The position numbers were made by a program, and so were the translations under genes. This document shows, piece after piece, positions 37,583 through 46,254 of a stretch of 64,000 bases of DNA. The stretch spans positions 1,426,001 to 1,490,000 of the forward strand of contig NZ_CP109442.1 in NCBI RefSeq assembly GCF_036227205.1, in the 5' to 3' direction. Each line of letters begins with the position of its first letter. Within the stretch, counting starts at the first letter, position 1. This stretch comes from Amycolatopsis sp. NBC_01480 (GTDB lineage Bacteria; Actinomycetota; Actinomycetes; Mycobacteriales; Pseudonocardiaceae). The notes under the pieces are model-generated. The model had not been told where the DNA came from. It made no database searches and saw only the letters and a program-made list of their open reading frames with translations.

Positions 37583-38449
37583 TCAGCCGAGGCGGCGGGC
37601 CGTCACGAAGCGGGCGCGGCCGGTGTAGTCGTTGTGGTCCTCGACGCCGGTCAGCACGCGGCGCGCGCGGACCAGGGCCGGGGCGGCCGAGCCGTGGGTG
37701 TCGTCGTGCTCGATGGCCAGCCCGCCGCCCGGGCGGAGCAGGCGGGCGCCCGCGGCGACGGCGTGGCGGATGATCGCCAGGCCGCTCTCCTCCGCGAACA
37801 CCGCGCGCGCCGGGTCGTGCTCGGCGACCTCCGGCGGCACGTAGGTGCCCTCGGGCACGTACGGCGGGTTGCACAGCACCAGGTCGACGAGCCCGTCCAG
37901 CTCGGCGAACATGGTCGGGTCGGTGATGTCGCCGGAGTACAGCCGGATCGGGGTGTTGCCGGCGTCGGAGTGGACGTCGGCGTTGTGGCGGGCCCAGGCG
38001 AGCGCCTGCGCGTCCACGTCGACCGCGTAGACCACCGCGTCCGGCCGCTCGTGGGCCAGCGCCAGCGCCAGCGCGGCCGAGCCGGTGCACAGGTCGACCA
38101 CCACCGGGTACTCGCGTCCCTGCAGGAACTTCAGCCCCCACTCCAGCAGCAGCTCGGTCTCCGGCCGCGGGACGAACACCCCCGCGCCGACGTTCACCGT
38201 GATGTTGCCCAGCGCCGCCCAGCCGGTGAGGTACTGCAGCGGGATGCGCTTGGCCCGCTGCGCGACCAGCTGGCCGATCGCCTCGATCACCGGCGGGTCG
38301 ACCAGCGGCACCATCGGCAGCCTGCCCCGGTCGACGCCGAGGACGTGCGCGGCGATGAGGTCCGCGTCCGACCGCGGGGACTCCACACCGGCCTCGGTGA
38401 GAATCCGGGTCGCCTCCATGATGGCCAGGCGCAGCGGCTGCCGATTCAC
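37583..38449 (-). CDS. prmC: PrmC, release factor N5-glutamine methyltransferase
   Basis: 288 residues. N-terminal helical RF-binding domain, then a class I methyltransferase with VVDLCTGSAALALALA (SAM binding) and the NPPY motif at 194-197. It methylates the glutamine of the GGQ motif of RF1 (prfA, in this window) and RF2. Normally next to prfA; here separated by about 3.5 kb of inserted genes. Confidence 0.96.
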   Translation of the reverse strand: MNRQPLRLAIMEATRILTEAGVESPRSDADLIAAHVLGVDRGRLPMVPLVDPPVIEAIGQLVAQRAKRIPLQYLTGWAALGNITVNVGAGVFVPRPETELLLEWGLKFLQGREYPVVVDLCTGSAALALALAHERPDAVVYAVDVDAQALAWARHNADVHSDAGNTPIRLYSGDITDPTMFAELDGLVDLVLCNPPYVPEGTYVPPEVAEHDPARAVFAEESGLAIIRHAVAAGARLLRPGGGLAIEHDDTHGSAAPALVRARRVLTGVEDHNDYTGRARFVTARRLG

Positions 38450-38523
38450 TGGTCGTCCTTCACGTCGTCAAGCCTGACACAGCAGGGGGAATTCCCAGGG
38501 TATCGACACCGCGCCCAGCCCGG

Positions 38524-38868
38524 TCACGCCTGGCCGAGATACCTCGCGAGCGAGCCGCGCCGCCGGCGCATCGCGTCGATCCGCTCGTCCATCGCGGCCA
38601 GCTCGCCGTGCAGCAGCGAAACCAGCTGCGGGCACGGGTCGAGCCGCGCCTCCGGGCCGTTGACGCAGTCCAGCGCCCCGGCGATCACCTCGGTTGTCAG
38701 CCCGGCGGCGAGCAGGCGCCGGATCTGGCAGACGCGAACCACGGCGTCCTCGCCGTACACGCGGTAGCCGTTGCTGTTGCGCTTGGACGGCAACAGCCCC
38801 TGTTCGCCGTAGTAACGCAGCAGCCGCGGGCTCACCTCGGTCCGCCTCGACAGCTCACCGATCAGCAT
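38524..38868 (-). CDS. MerR family transcriptional regulator
   Basis: 114 residues from the ATG at 38868 (MLIGELSRRTEVSPRLLRYYGEQGLLPSKRNSNGYRVYGEDAV). The N-terminal winged HTH is typical; a dimerisation helix follows and a C-terminal tail with DCVNGPEARLDPCPQLVSLLHGELAAMDERIDAMRRRRGSLARYL. Two cysteines might sense a ligand or metal. It is divergent, with a 52-bp gap, from an alpha/beta hydrolase/F420-oxidoreductase operon and the shared region carries a MerR-type promoter. Confidence 0.9.
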   Translation of the reverse strand: MLIGELSRRTEVSPRLLRYYGEQGLLPSKRNSNGYRVYGEDAVVRVCQIRRLLAAGLTTEVIAGALDCVNGPEARLDPCPQLVSLLHGELAAMDERIDAMRRRRGSLARYLGQA

Positions 38869-38881
38869 CCGACCCCCAGAC

Positions 38882-38909
38882 TTGACCTTCACACCGGTGT
38901 CAATACTTA
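38882..38909 (+). promoter_or_regulatory. MerR-type promoter and operator
   Basis: TTGACC (38882-38887) and TACTTA (38904-38909) are -35/-10-like hexamers 16 bp apart for the hydrolase operon. The spacer contains the palindrome ACACCGGTGT (38891-38900). MerR proteins bind such dyads between the two promoter boxes and activate by untwisting. Confidence 0.6.
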
Positions 38910-38920
38910 ACGTCGCGGGC

Positions 38921-39691
38921 ATGAGCAAACATTTCGCGCACGTGGTCCGCGGGGCCGGCCCCGGGCTGCTGCTGGCCCACGGTGGCGGCGGCGGGGTCGA
39001 GGGCAACTTCGGCGGCATCCTCGACGAGCTGGCCCGCACCCGCACCGTGGTCGGCCCCGACTATCCCGGCTCCGGCGCCACGCCGCGCTCGACGGTCCCG
39101 CTGGTGCTCGACGAGGTGGCCGACGAACTGGTGGCCACGGCCGTGGCCGCCGGGGTCGAGCGGTTCGCGATCCTCGGCTACTCGCTGGGCACGGCGGTCG
39201 CGGTGCGCGCGGCGACCCGGCACCCGTCGCGGGTCACCGGGCTGGTCCTGACGTCCGGCTTCGCCCGGATGGACAACCGCATGCGCCTGGCCGTGGACGT
39301 CTGGAAGTCCCTGCTCGGCGGCGACCGCGAGCTGCTCGCCCGGTACCTGGTGCTCGCGGCGACGGGGGCCAAGCACCTGGCCGCGCTCACCCCGGACGAG
39401 CTGGAGACGGCGGTGAAGGAGCTGGCCGCGTTCGTGCCCGAGGGCACTCCCGAGCAGGTCGGGCTGGTGGAATCGGTGGACACCCGGGCCGAGCTGGCCG
39501 GGATCGCCGTGCCCACGCTGGTCATCGCGACGACCCTCGACGGCCTCGCCTCCCCCGCGCTGTCGCACGAGCTGGCGGACGGCATCCCCGGCGCGCGGCT
39601 GGTCGAGATCGAGGCGGGGCACAACATCGGCGCCGAAGCCCGTGACGAATGGCTCGCGGCGATCGTCCCGTTCCTGGCGGAGGTGGCGTGA
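38921..39691 (+). CDS. Alpha/beta hydrolase
   Basis: 256 residues. Nucleophile elbow GYSLG with Ser, oxyanion HGGGGGVEGNF, acid in ATTLDGLASP and catalytic His in EAGHNIG. Start ATG at 38921, only about 11 bp after the -10 hexamer, so the message is nearly leaderless. It is the first gene of a two-gene operon with an F420-dependent oxidoreductase; MerR control suggests an inducible detoxifying or degradative module. Substrate unknown. Confidence 0.9.
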   Translation: MSKHFAHVVRGAGPGLLLAHGGGGGVEGNFGGILDELARTRTVVGPDYPGSGATPRSTVPLVLDEVADELVATAVAAGVERFAILGYSLGTAVAVRAATRHPSRVTGLVLTSGFARMDNRMRLAVDVWKSLLGGDRELLARYLVLAATGAKHLAALTPDELETAVKELAAFVPEGTPEQVGLVESVDTRAELAGIAVPTLVIATTLDGLASPALSHELADGIPGARLVEIEAGHNIGAEARDEWLAAIVPFLAEVA

Positions 39692-39693
39692 GC

Positions 39694-40482
39694 ATGGACT
39701 TGCAGGTGGTGTTGCCCAACGAGGCCCCGGACCTCGACCCCGGGCAGTTCGCCGAGCTGGCCCGGCTCGCCGAGGAGCTGGGGTACGAGTCGGTCTGGCT
39801 GCCCGACCACGTGCTGCCGCCGGGGCCGTTCGGCGAGGTCTACGGCGGGGCGTACGAGCCGCTGGTGACCCTCGCGTACGTCGCCGCGGCCACCGAGAGG
39901 ATCGGCTTGGGGACGTCGGTGCTGATCCTGCCGCTGCGGGAGCCGTACGTGCTGGCCAAGCAGGTCGCGACGCTCTCGCGGCTGTCGGGCGGACGGCTGG
40001 TCCTCGGCGTCGGCGTCGGCTGGAACGCCGAGGAGTTCGCCGAGGTGGGCGCGGATTTCGCCGGTCGCGGCAAGCGCACGGACGAGACGCTGGACCTGCT
40101 GGACCGCCTGTCCACCACCGGCCGCGGCCCGTCGGGCGGCTATTTCGAGCCGCGTCTTACGGAACGCGTGCCGATCTTGGTCGGCGGCAACTCCATGCCG
40201 GCCCTACGCCGAGCCGCCCGCACCGGCGACGCGTGGCTCGGTGTGCAACTGGACCCGGCAGCTTTCGCCGAACGCGCGCGGACGCTGGCCGGTCTTGCCG
40301 GGGGCCGAACGGTACGGCCGATGACCCGGATGGAGTGGTCCGGCTCCCCAGCTGATCTCGACCGGGCCGTTGCGGACTACCACGCGTACGCGGCCGCGGG
40401 TGCCGCTGCCGTGGCCGTGCACTTCGGTGCGAACGCCGGGTACGCCGACCGGATGCGCACCTTCGCCGACGCCGTGCGCTGA
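39694..40482 (+). CDS. LLM-class F420-dependent oxidoreductase
   Basis: 262 residues, luciferase-like TIM barrel: LARLAEELGYESVWLPDHVLPP, AAATERIGLGTSVLILPLREPYVLAKQVATLSRLSGGRLVLGVGVGWNAEEF, GRGKRTDETLDLL and [24 protein letters not shown]. Such proteins reduce or oxidise substrates with coenzyme F420, a cofactor of actinobacteria. A GTG at 39688 overlapping the hydrolase stop (GTGA) is an alternative start; GGAGG is 10 bp from the ATG. Translationally coupled to the hydrolase. Confidence 0.9.
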   Translation: MDLQVVLPNEAPDLDPGQFAELARLAEELGYESVWLPDHVLPPGPFGEVYGGAYEPLVTLAYVAAATERIGLGTSVLILPLREPYVLAKQVATLSRLSGGRLVLGVGVGWNAEEFAEVGADFAGRGKRTDETLDLLDRLSTTGRGPSGGYFEPRLTERVPILVGGNSMPALRRAARTGDAWLGVQLDPAAFAERARTLAGLAGGRTVRPMTRMEWSGSPADLDRAVADYHAYAAAGAAAVAVHFGANAGYADRMRTFADAVR

Positions 40483-40546
40483 CGCGGGCGGACTGAACCG
40501 CGCAGGTCGGGACCGGTTGCCCACTGTCATCTCCTAGACTCGGCCG

Positions 40547-41983
40547 GTGCGATCCAAGGAACTGCGCTTCGGCCTGACGGTCTTCGTCGCCTCGTTGGCG
40601 CTGCTGCTGGTGCGGTTCCTGGTTCCGCGGCCGATCGGCATGGCGGACAACGGCGACGGCTGGCGGCTGCTCTGCGGGCTCGGCGGCAAGCAGCTCGACC
40701 GGCCGTCCGAGGGCTGGGTGCGTTTCAGTTACGGCCAGGGCGTGCCCTGCACCAGCGACTACGTCTCCAGCCAGAGCTGGCTCGACTGGCTCGCGAACAA
40801 GGTCGGCACCCTGCTCGGCTCCACCGGCATCCTCAACCTGCTGGTGCTGGGAGTGATCACCTGCGTGCTGGTCGCCGCCGCGATCACGGCCACGGTGCTC
40901 GGGCTGGACCTGACCGGGCGGTACCGCTGGATCGCCACCGCGCTGCTGCTGCTCGTGATGGGCGACTCCGCGTTCTTCGGCTACTTCGCGTCCACGCTCA
41001 GCGAAGGCGCGGGGTTCCTCGGCATCCTGCTGATCGCCGGCGGGCTGTTCCTCATGCACCGCAAGCACTTGCGGTACGCGGGCGCGATCGTCACCGTCCT
41101 CGGTGGACTGATCGGGATCAACGCGAAATCGCAGACGTTGCTGCTCATCCCGCTTTTTGTCATCGCGGTGCTGATGGCGCGCCCGGCCGGCACGCCCGGC
41201 AAGGCCCGCTGGGTGCTGCCGCTGGCGGTGCTCGCGATCGTCGGCGTGGGCACCCTGGGCATGCAGTCGCACGGCGACCCGGCGAACGCGGAATACCGCG
41301 AGGCCAACATGTACAACGCCGTCTTCGACTCCATTGTGGACGGCAAGCACGACACGAACGCCGACCTGGCCGCCCTCGGGCTGCCGGCGTCCTTCGCGCA
41401 GTACATCGGCACCGGCTGGTGGAGCCCGGGCGCGGCCTGGCACGACCCGCTGTACCCGCAGTACCGCGACCAGATCAGCCGCCGCAACATCGCGCACTAC
41501 TACGCGACGCACCCCGTGCGCGTGGCCCAGATCCTGCAGCAGGGCGGGGTCAACACGCTCACCGCGCGCCCGGACAACCTCGGCAGCTTCGGCGAACTGT
41601 CCGGCGAACCGAGGCTGTCGAAGGAATACCGCGTGCCGGTGTTCTCCGGCCTGGCCGCGCTGGTCGCCCCGGCCGGCCTGTTCGTGCTGATCCCGGTCTG
41701 GCTGCTCACCGGCTGGGCCGCCGTCCGCGCCTTCCGCCGCCGCGAAAACGGGCGCGAGTACGGGATCGTGCTGTTCCTGCTGCTGTTCTTCTCGGTCGGC
41801 CAGCTCGGGCTGTCCGCACTCGGCGAGGGCGTGGAAGGCGTGAAGCACCAGCTGCTCACGCTCTTCCCGACCGTGCTGGCCGCGGTGTTCGCCGGGATCA
41901 GCCTGTTGCCCCGCCCCGCGAAAGCCGAGCCGGCCGTCACCGACGAGGAGCCGATGACGGAGACGCTGGAAGCGATCCGTTAG
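40547..41983 (+). CDS. Polytopic membrane protein, GT-C glycosyltransferase-like
   Basis: 478 residues with about ten membrane helices. The first external loop holds [10 protein letters not shown], reminiscent of the acidic motif in the first loop of lipid-linked GT-C glycosyltransferases, and resembles proteins annotated as WsfD hexose transferase. A large external domain lies between about 245 and 370 ([21 protein letters not shown]...). GTG at 40547 with TAGACT ending 6 bp upstream indicates a leaderless transcript. It overlaps the end of convergent prfA by 4 bp. Function is inferred, not shown. Confidence 0.62.
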   Translation: MRSKELRFGLTVFVASLALLLVRFLVPRPIGMADNGDGWRLLCGLGGKQLDRPSEGWVRFSYGQGVPCTSDYVSSQSWLDWLANKVGTLLGSTGILNLLVLGVITCVLVAAAITATVLGLDLTGRYRWIATALLLLVMGDSAFFGYFASTLSEGAGFLGILLIAGGLFLMHRKHLRYAGAIVTVLGGLIGINAKSQTLLLIPLFVIAVLMARPAGTPGKARWVLPLAVLAIVGVGTLGMQSHGDPANAEYREANMYNAVFDSIVDGKHDTNADLAALGLPASFAQYIGTGWWSPGAAWHDPLYPQYRDQISRRNIAHYYATHPVRVAQILQQGGVNTLTARPDNLGSFGELSGEPRLSKEYRVPVFSGLAALVAPAGLFVLIPVWLLTGWAAVRAFRRRENGREYGIVLFLLLFFSVGQLGLSALGEGVEGVKHQLLTLFPTVLAAVFAGISLLPRPAKAEPAVTDEEPMTETLEAIR

Positions 41984-43050
41984 CCGGACTGCGAAGCCAG
42001 CCGTTCCTCGCGGTCCGCGGTAGCCAGGGCGTCGAGCACGCCGTCGAGGTCGCCGTCGAGGACCTGGTCGAGGTTGTAGGCCTTGTAGTTCACGCGGTGG
42101 TCGGAGATCCGGTTCTCCGGGAAGTTGTACGTGCGCACGCGCTCCGAGCGGTCGACTGTGCGGACCTGCGAACGCCGCGCGTCGGACGCCTTCGCGGCGG
42201 CCTCCTCCTCGGCGATGGCCTGCAAGCGCGCCTGGAGCACCTGCAACGCGCGGGCGCGGTTCTGGATCTGCGACTTCTCGTTCTGGCACGACACCACGAT
42301 CCCGGTCGGCAGGTGCGTGATCCGCACGGCCGAGTCGGTGGTGTTCACACTCTGGCCGCCGGGGCCGGACGAGCGGAAGACGTCGATGCGCAGTTCGTTC
42401 GGGTCGATCTCGACCTCTACCTCCTCGGGCTCCGGGTAGATCAGCACCCCGGAGGCGGAGGTGTGGATGCGGCCCTGCGACTCGGTCGCCGGCACGCGCT
42501 GCACGCGGTGCACGCCGCCCTCGAACTTCAGCCGCGACCAGACGCCGTCGACGTCGGCCGACTTGCTCTTGATCGACAGCGTGACGTCCTTGTAGCCGCC
42601 GAGGTCGGAGTCGGTGGAGTCGAGCACCTCGGCCTTCCAGCCGTGCCGCTCGGCGTAGCGCAGGTACATCCGCAGCAGGTCGCCGGCGAACAGCGCGGAC
42701 TCCTCGCCGCCCTCACCGGACTTGATCTCCATCACCACGTCGGAGCCGTCGTACGGGTCGCGCGGCAGGAGCAGCTCGGTGAGGCGGGACTCGAGGTCCG
42801 GGATCTTCGCGGCCAGCTCGGCGGCTTCCTCGGCGAAGGTGGAGTCCTCGGCCGCCAGCTCGCGGGCGGCGGACAGGTCGTCGCGCGTCTGGTCCAGTTC
42901 ACGCACCGCGCGGACGACCGGGCCCAGCTCGGCGTACCGGCGGCCGAGCTTGCGGGCCCGGGCCTGGTCGGTGTGCACGGCCGGATCCGCCAGCTGCTCC
43001 TCGAGCTGGGCGTGCTCTTGGAGCAGACCCTTGAGCGACGTCGAATCCAC
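41980..43050 (-). CDS. prfA: Peptide chain release factor 1
   Basis: 356 residues. The GGQ peptidyl-tRNA hydrolysis motif ([20 protein letters not shown]) and the stop-codon recognition PxT loop ([17 protein letters not shown]) place it as RF1 (UAA/UAG). The start is the GTG at 43050 with AAAGAGG upstream; longer frames run into the rpmE terminator. Modified by PrmC, encoded 3.5 kb downstream on the same strand. Confidence 0.97.
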   Translation of the reverse strand: MDSTSLKGLLQEHAQLEEQLADPAVHTDQARARKLGRRYAELGPVVRAVRELDQTRDDLSAARELAAEDSTFAEEAAELAAKIPDLESRLTELLLPRDPYDGSDVVMEIKSGEGGEESALFAGDLLRMYLRYAERHGWKAEVLDSTDSDLGGYKDVTLSIKSKSADVDGVWSRLKFEGGVHRVQRVPATESQGRIHTSASGVLIYPEPEEVEVEIDPNELRIDVFRSSGPGGQSVNTTDSAVRITHLPTGIVVSCQNEKSQIQNRARALQVLQARLQAIAEEEAAAKASDARRSQVRTVDRSERVRTYNFPENRISDHRVNYKAYNLDQVLDGDLDGVLDALATADREERLASQSG

Positions 43051-43091
43051 GTGTGCCTCTTTCCCGGCCTTGAGAAAATCAAAAGACAAAA

Positions 43092-43127
43092 AACGGCGCC
43101 CACCCGAGCGTGCGGGTGGGCGCCGTT
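43092..43127 (-). terminator. Intrinsic terminator of rpmE
   Basis: A 15-bp perfect stem (43092-43106 with 43113-43127) around a 6-nt loop, followed on the minus strand by a T-rich tract (TTTTTTGTCTTTTGATTTT). It begins 8 bp after the rpmE stop, so prfA downstream needs read-through or its own promoter. Confidence 0.9.
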
Positions 43128-43134
43128 GATCAAG

Positions 43135-43359
43135 CTACTTGGCGTCGGTCTTCGTCCGCTTGCCGTAGCGCTTCTCGAACCGCGCGACCCGGCCACCGGT
43201 GTCCATGATCTTCTGCTTGCCGGTGTAGAACGGGTGGCAGTTCGAACAGATCTCGACGTGGATCTCGCCCGAGTCCTTGGTGCTGCGGGTGGTGAAGCTG
43301 TTCCCGCAGTTGCAAGTGACCTGGGTGGTCACGTATTCGGGGTGAATACCGCTCTTCAT
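43135..43359 (-). CDS. rpmE: Ribosomal protein L31 (zinc-binding form)
   Basis: 74 residues, full length. It keeps the zinc ligands CNCG (residues 16-18) and CSNC (36-39), so it is the C+ form, which in many actinobacteria is replaced by a zinc-free paralogue during zinc shortage. Located between rho and prfA as in other actinobacteria, but with a CHAP-like secreted-protein gene inserted on the other strand between it and rho. Confidence 0.97.
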   Translation of the reverse strand: MKSGIHPEYVTTQVTCNCGNSFTTRSTKDSGEIHVEICSNCHPFYTGKQKIMDTGGRVARFEKRYGKRTKTDAK

Positions 43360-43523
43360 GGTGTCCTCTCTCGTTGGCCCCGGGTCCCCGGAGGTAGGGT
43401 GAACCGGTGCCGGACTTCAGCGGGTCATTCTGCCAGACGGGCTGACAGCTGCTTCAACACACCCCGGTGACCTGGTATTCCACGCCGCCACGGCCGGCGG
43501 TTGAGCCCTCAACCAGCCCTCGT

Positions 43524-43540
43524 TTGTACGAATCTTGTAC
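43524..43540 (+). promoter_or_regulatory. TTGTAC direct repeat upstream of the CHAP-like gene
   Basis: TTGTAC occurs at 43524-43529 and 43535-43540, spaced 11 bp, one helical turn, about 55-70 bp before the start at 43596. Such direct repeats may be regulator sites; no specific regulator can be named. I see no riboswitch in the 236-bp gap. Confidence 0.35.
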
Positions 43541-43595
43541 CTATTGGCGCGATGCTCGCCGGACTCGTGAATTACCCACAGGTAGGAGGCTCAGC

Positions 43596-44126
43596 ATGCG
43601 CACAACCGACCTGCTCTCCCGGGTGGTGAAGCCCGCGGCCGTGGCCGCGCTGGTCGCCGCCGCGGTGCTCGTCGCCCCGGCCGCGAACGCGAGCACCGGG
43701 ATCACCGCCGCCGACGTCCACCCCGCCGCCGCCACCTTCACCGAGCTGCCCTCGAGCACGGTGAGCGTCGACAGCGCCGGTGACGGCACCCCGGCCGGCG
43801 CCGTCGCCTGGTACAAGGCGCACCTGGGCAGCACCGGCTGGCAGGGCTACTGCGAGAAGGCCGCCGAGAACGCCTACGGCACCACCGGCGTCTGGGCCTC
43901 GGCGAACGCGCACTGGAACGGCGCGAGCCCGAAGCACACCAGCGGCACCCCGCCGCTCGGCTCGTTCGTGTACTGGAACATCAGCGCGTACGGCCACGTC
44001 GGCATCGCCGACGGCAGCGGCGGCTTCTACGCCAGCAGCGTCAACGGCGCGATCGGCCACGGCAGCTCGACCAGCTACTTCTCCAACTACCGCGGCTGGA
44101 CCCCGGCCGCCGTGCCGCACCAGTAA
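43596..44126 (+). CDS. Secreted CHAP-like protein, probable cell-wall hydrolase
   Basis: 176 residues. Signal peptide about 1-33 (RVVKPAAVAALVAAAVLVAPAANAS). The mature domain has a cysteine at the start of a helix (WQGYCEKAAENAYG) and a histidine in YGHVGIADGSGGFYAS, the order expected for a CHAP/NlpC-type Cys-His peptidase of peptidoglycan. TAGGAGG is 7 bp before the ATG. A single gene inserted between rpmE and rho. Substrate and exact bond cut are unknown. Confidence 0.75.
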   Translation: MRTTDLLSRVVKPAAVAALVAAAVLVAPAANASTGITAADVHPAAATFTELPSSTVSVDSAGDGTPAGAVAWYKAHLGSTGWQGYCEKAAENAYGTTGVWASANAHWNGASPKHTSGTPPLGSFVYWNISAYGHVGIADGSGGFYASSVNGAIGHGSSTSYFSNYRGWTPAAVPHQ

Positions 44127-44132
44127 CCCACG

Positions 44133-44191
44133 AAAGCCGTCAAGGCCTCCTTACCCGCGTGGGACGCGGGTAAGGAGGCCTTGACGGCTTT
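44133..44191. terminator. Bidirectional terminator, 28-bp perfect arms
   Basis: Perfect inverted repeat of 28 bp (44133-44160 and 44164-44191) with a 3-nt loop GGG, flanked by AAA and TTT. It starts 6 bp after the CHAP-like stop and ends 11 bp before the rho stop, so it serves both convergent genes. Confidence 0.88.
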
Positions 44192-44202
44192 GCCGGGAAC
44201 GG

Positions 44203-46254
44203 TCAGTCGTCGTCGTTCGAGCCGAGGGCCGTCTTCGAGACCTGCATGAGGAACTCGATGTTGGTCTTCGTCTTGCGCAGGCGCGAGATCAGCAGGTCGA
44301 TGGCCTGCTGCGAGTCCAGCGCGTGCAGCACGCGCTGCAGCTTGTGCGTGACCGCCAGCTCGTCCGGCGAGAGCAGCAGCTCTTCCTTACGGGTGCTGGA
44401 CGGGTTGATGTCCACGGCCGGGAACACGCGCCGCTCGGCGATCTTGCGGTCGAGCTTGAGCTCGGCGTTGCCGGTGCCCTTGAACTCCTCGAAGATCACC
44501 GTGTCCATCGTCGACCCGGTCTCCACCATGGCGGTGGCGAACACGGTCAGCGAGCCGCCGTTCTCGATGTTGCGCGCCGCGCCGAGGAACCGCTTCGGCG
44601 GGTACAGCGCGGTCGAGTCGACACCACCGGACAGGATCCGGCCGGACGCCGGGGCCGCTAGGTTGTACGCGCGGCCCAGGCGGGTGATCGAGTCGAGCAG
44701 CACGACCACGTCGTGGCCCATCTCGACCAGTCGCTTGGCCCGTTCGATGGACAGCTCCGCGACCGAGGTGTGGTCGGCCGGCGGGCGGTCGAAGGTGGAG
44801 GCGATGACCTCGCCCTTCACCGACCGCTGCATGTCGGTGACCTCTTCGGGACGTTCGTCCACGAGCACGACCATCAGGTGGCACTCGGGGTTGTTCGTCG
44901 CGATCGCGTTGGCGATGTCCTGCATGATCGTGGTCTTACCGGCCTTGGGCGGCGACACGATCAGCGCCCGCTGTCCCTTGCCCACCGGCATGATCAGGTC
45001 GATCACGCGGGTGGTGAGCTTGTGCGACTCGGTCTCGAGGCGCAGCCGCTCGTTCGGGTACAGCGGGGTCAGCTTGGTGAACTCGGGACGGCGCTTGGAC
45101 TCGTCCGGGTCCAGCCCGTTGATCGAGTCGACGCGCACCAGCGGGTTGAACTTCTGCCGCTGCTGCTCGCCGTCGCGCGGCTGGCGCACGACGCCGGTGA
45201 TGGCGTCACCGCGGCGCAGGCCGTACTTGCGGACCAGCGAAAGCGAGACGTACACGTCGTTCGGCCCGGCGAGGTAGCCCGAGGTGCGGACGAACGCGTA
45301 GTTGTCCAGCACGTCCAGGATGCCCGCGACGGGCAGCAGGACGTCGTCCTCGCGGATCTCGGTGTCCGGCGAGCCGCTTTCGCGCTGGCCGCCACCGGTG
45401 CCGCGGCGACGGCGGTCGCGGAAGCGACGGCCGCGACGGCCGCCTTCCTCGTCGTCGTCCCCGCCCTGCTGGCGGTTGTCCTGCTGGCCGCGGTTGCCGT
45501 TGTCCTGCTGGTTGCCGCGCTGCTGCCGGTTGTCCTGGCCGCCCCGGTTGTCCCGGTTGCCGCCCTGCCGGTCGCCACGGTCGCCGCGGTCGCGCTGGTT
45601 GCCGTTCTCCCGGTCGCCGCGCTGGTTGCCGCCATCGCGCTCGGCCCGGTCGCCGCGCTGCTGGTTGCCGCCTTCACGGTCACCGCGGTCACCGCGCTGG
45701 CCGCCGTCACGCTGGCCCTCGGGCGCACCCGCGGGCCGGTTCGAACCGCGGCGGCGACGGCCTCGGCCGCCCTCCTCCTGCTGCTGACCGTCGCCGTCTT
45801 GGCGCTCCTGCTGCGCGGGGCGCTGCTCGGCCGGGGCGGAGTTCTGCGGCGCCTCGGCCACCGGGGCCGAGCCGTTGCTCTCGGCCTTGGGCGCCTCGGC
45901 CGGGGCCTCCTCGCGCTTCTTCGCGGCGCGAGCCGGCTCCTCGGTCTTGACGGCCTTCGGGGCCTTGGCGGCCTCGGGAGCGTCGCCGACGCCTTCGAGC
46001 GGGAGCGTCTCCGCGGTACCGGCGGCGCGCTTCTTGGTCTTGCCCTGACGCTCGCGGATGGCCGCGATCAGGTCACCCTTGCGCATCCCGGTGGTCTCGC
46101 CCACACCCAGTTCGCCCGCCAGCTGGCGGAGCTCGGCGATGACCATTCCGGACAGGCCCCCGGTGCGGCGCTTCGGAGCGGCCGCGGCCCCATTGCTCTC
46201 AGCGGCCGCGGCGGGGGTTTCCACGTCGCCGCTCAACAGATCGGTGTTGCTCAC
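44203..46254 (-). CDS. rho: Transcription termination factor Rho with a large disordered insert
   Basis: 683 residues versus 419 in Escherichia coli. Residues 30-70 are the Rho N-domain helices (GLSGMVIAELRQLAGELGVGETTGMRKGDLIAAIRERQ). Residues about 72-297 are an insert of low complexity, the part from 160 to 290 made almost only of Arg, Gly, Asn, Asp and Gln (GDRGDREGGNQQ type). Then follow the RNA-binding OB fold (VAGILDVLDNYAFVRTSGYL), the P-loop PPKAGKT (435-441) and the Q/R-loop region of the ATPase. GTG at 46254 follows GGAAGGAC. Transcribed from a promoter about 330 bp upstream. Confidence 0.97.
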   Translation of the reverse strand: MSNTDLLSGDVETPAAAAESNGAAAAPKRRTGGLSGMVIAELRQLAGELGVGETTGMRKGDLIAAIRERQGKTKKRAAGTAETLPLEGVGDAPEAAKAPKAVKTEEPARAAKKREEAPAEAPKAESNGSAPVAEAPQNSAPAEQRPAQQERQDGDGQQQEEGGRGRRRRGSNRPAGAPEGQRDGGQRGDRGDREGGNQQRGDRAERDGGNQRGDRENGNQRDRGDRGDRQGGNRDNRGGQDNRQQRGNQQDNGNRGQQDNRQQGGDDDEEGGRRGRRFRDRRRRGTGGGQRESGSPDTEIREDDVLLPVAGILDVLDNYAFVRTSGYLAGPNDVYVSLSLVRKYGLRRGDAITGVVRQPRDGEQQRQKFNPLVRVDSINGLDPDESKRRPEFTKLTPLYPNERLRLETESHKLTTRVIDLIMPVGKGQRALIVSPPKAGKTTIMQDIANAIATNNPECHLMVVLVDERPEEVTDMQRSVKGEVIASTFDRPPADHTSVAELSIERAKRLVEMGHDVVVLLDSITRLGRAYNLAAPASGRILSGGVDSTALYPPKRFLGAARNIENGGSLTVFATAMVETGSTMDTVIFEEFKGTGNAELKLDRKIAERRVFPAVDINPSSTRKEELLLSPDELAVTHKLQRVLHALDSQQAIDLLISRLRKTKTNIEFLMQVSKTALGSNDDD

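Noticed and set aside
43360..43595. Possible c-di-AMP riboswitch before the CHAP-like gene
   Set aside because: Such riboswitches precede wall-hydrolase genes in actinobacteria, but I could not find the conserved helices or sequence blocks.
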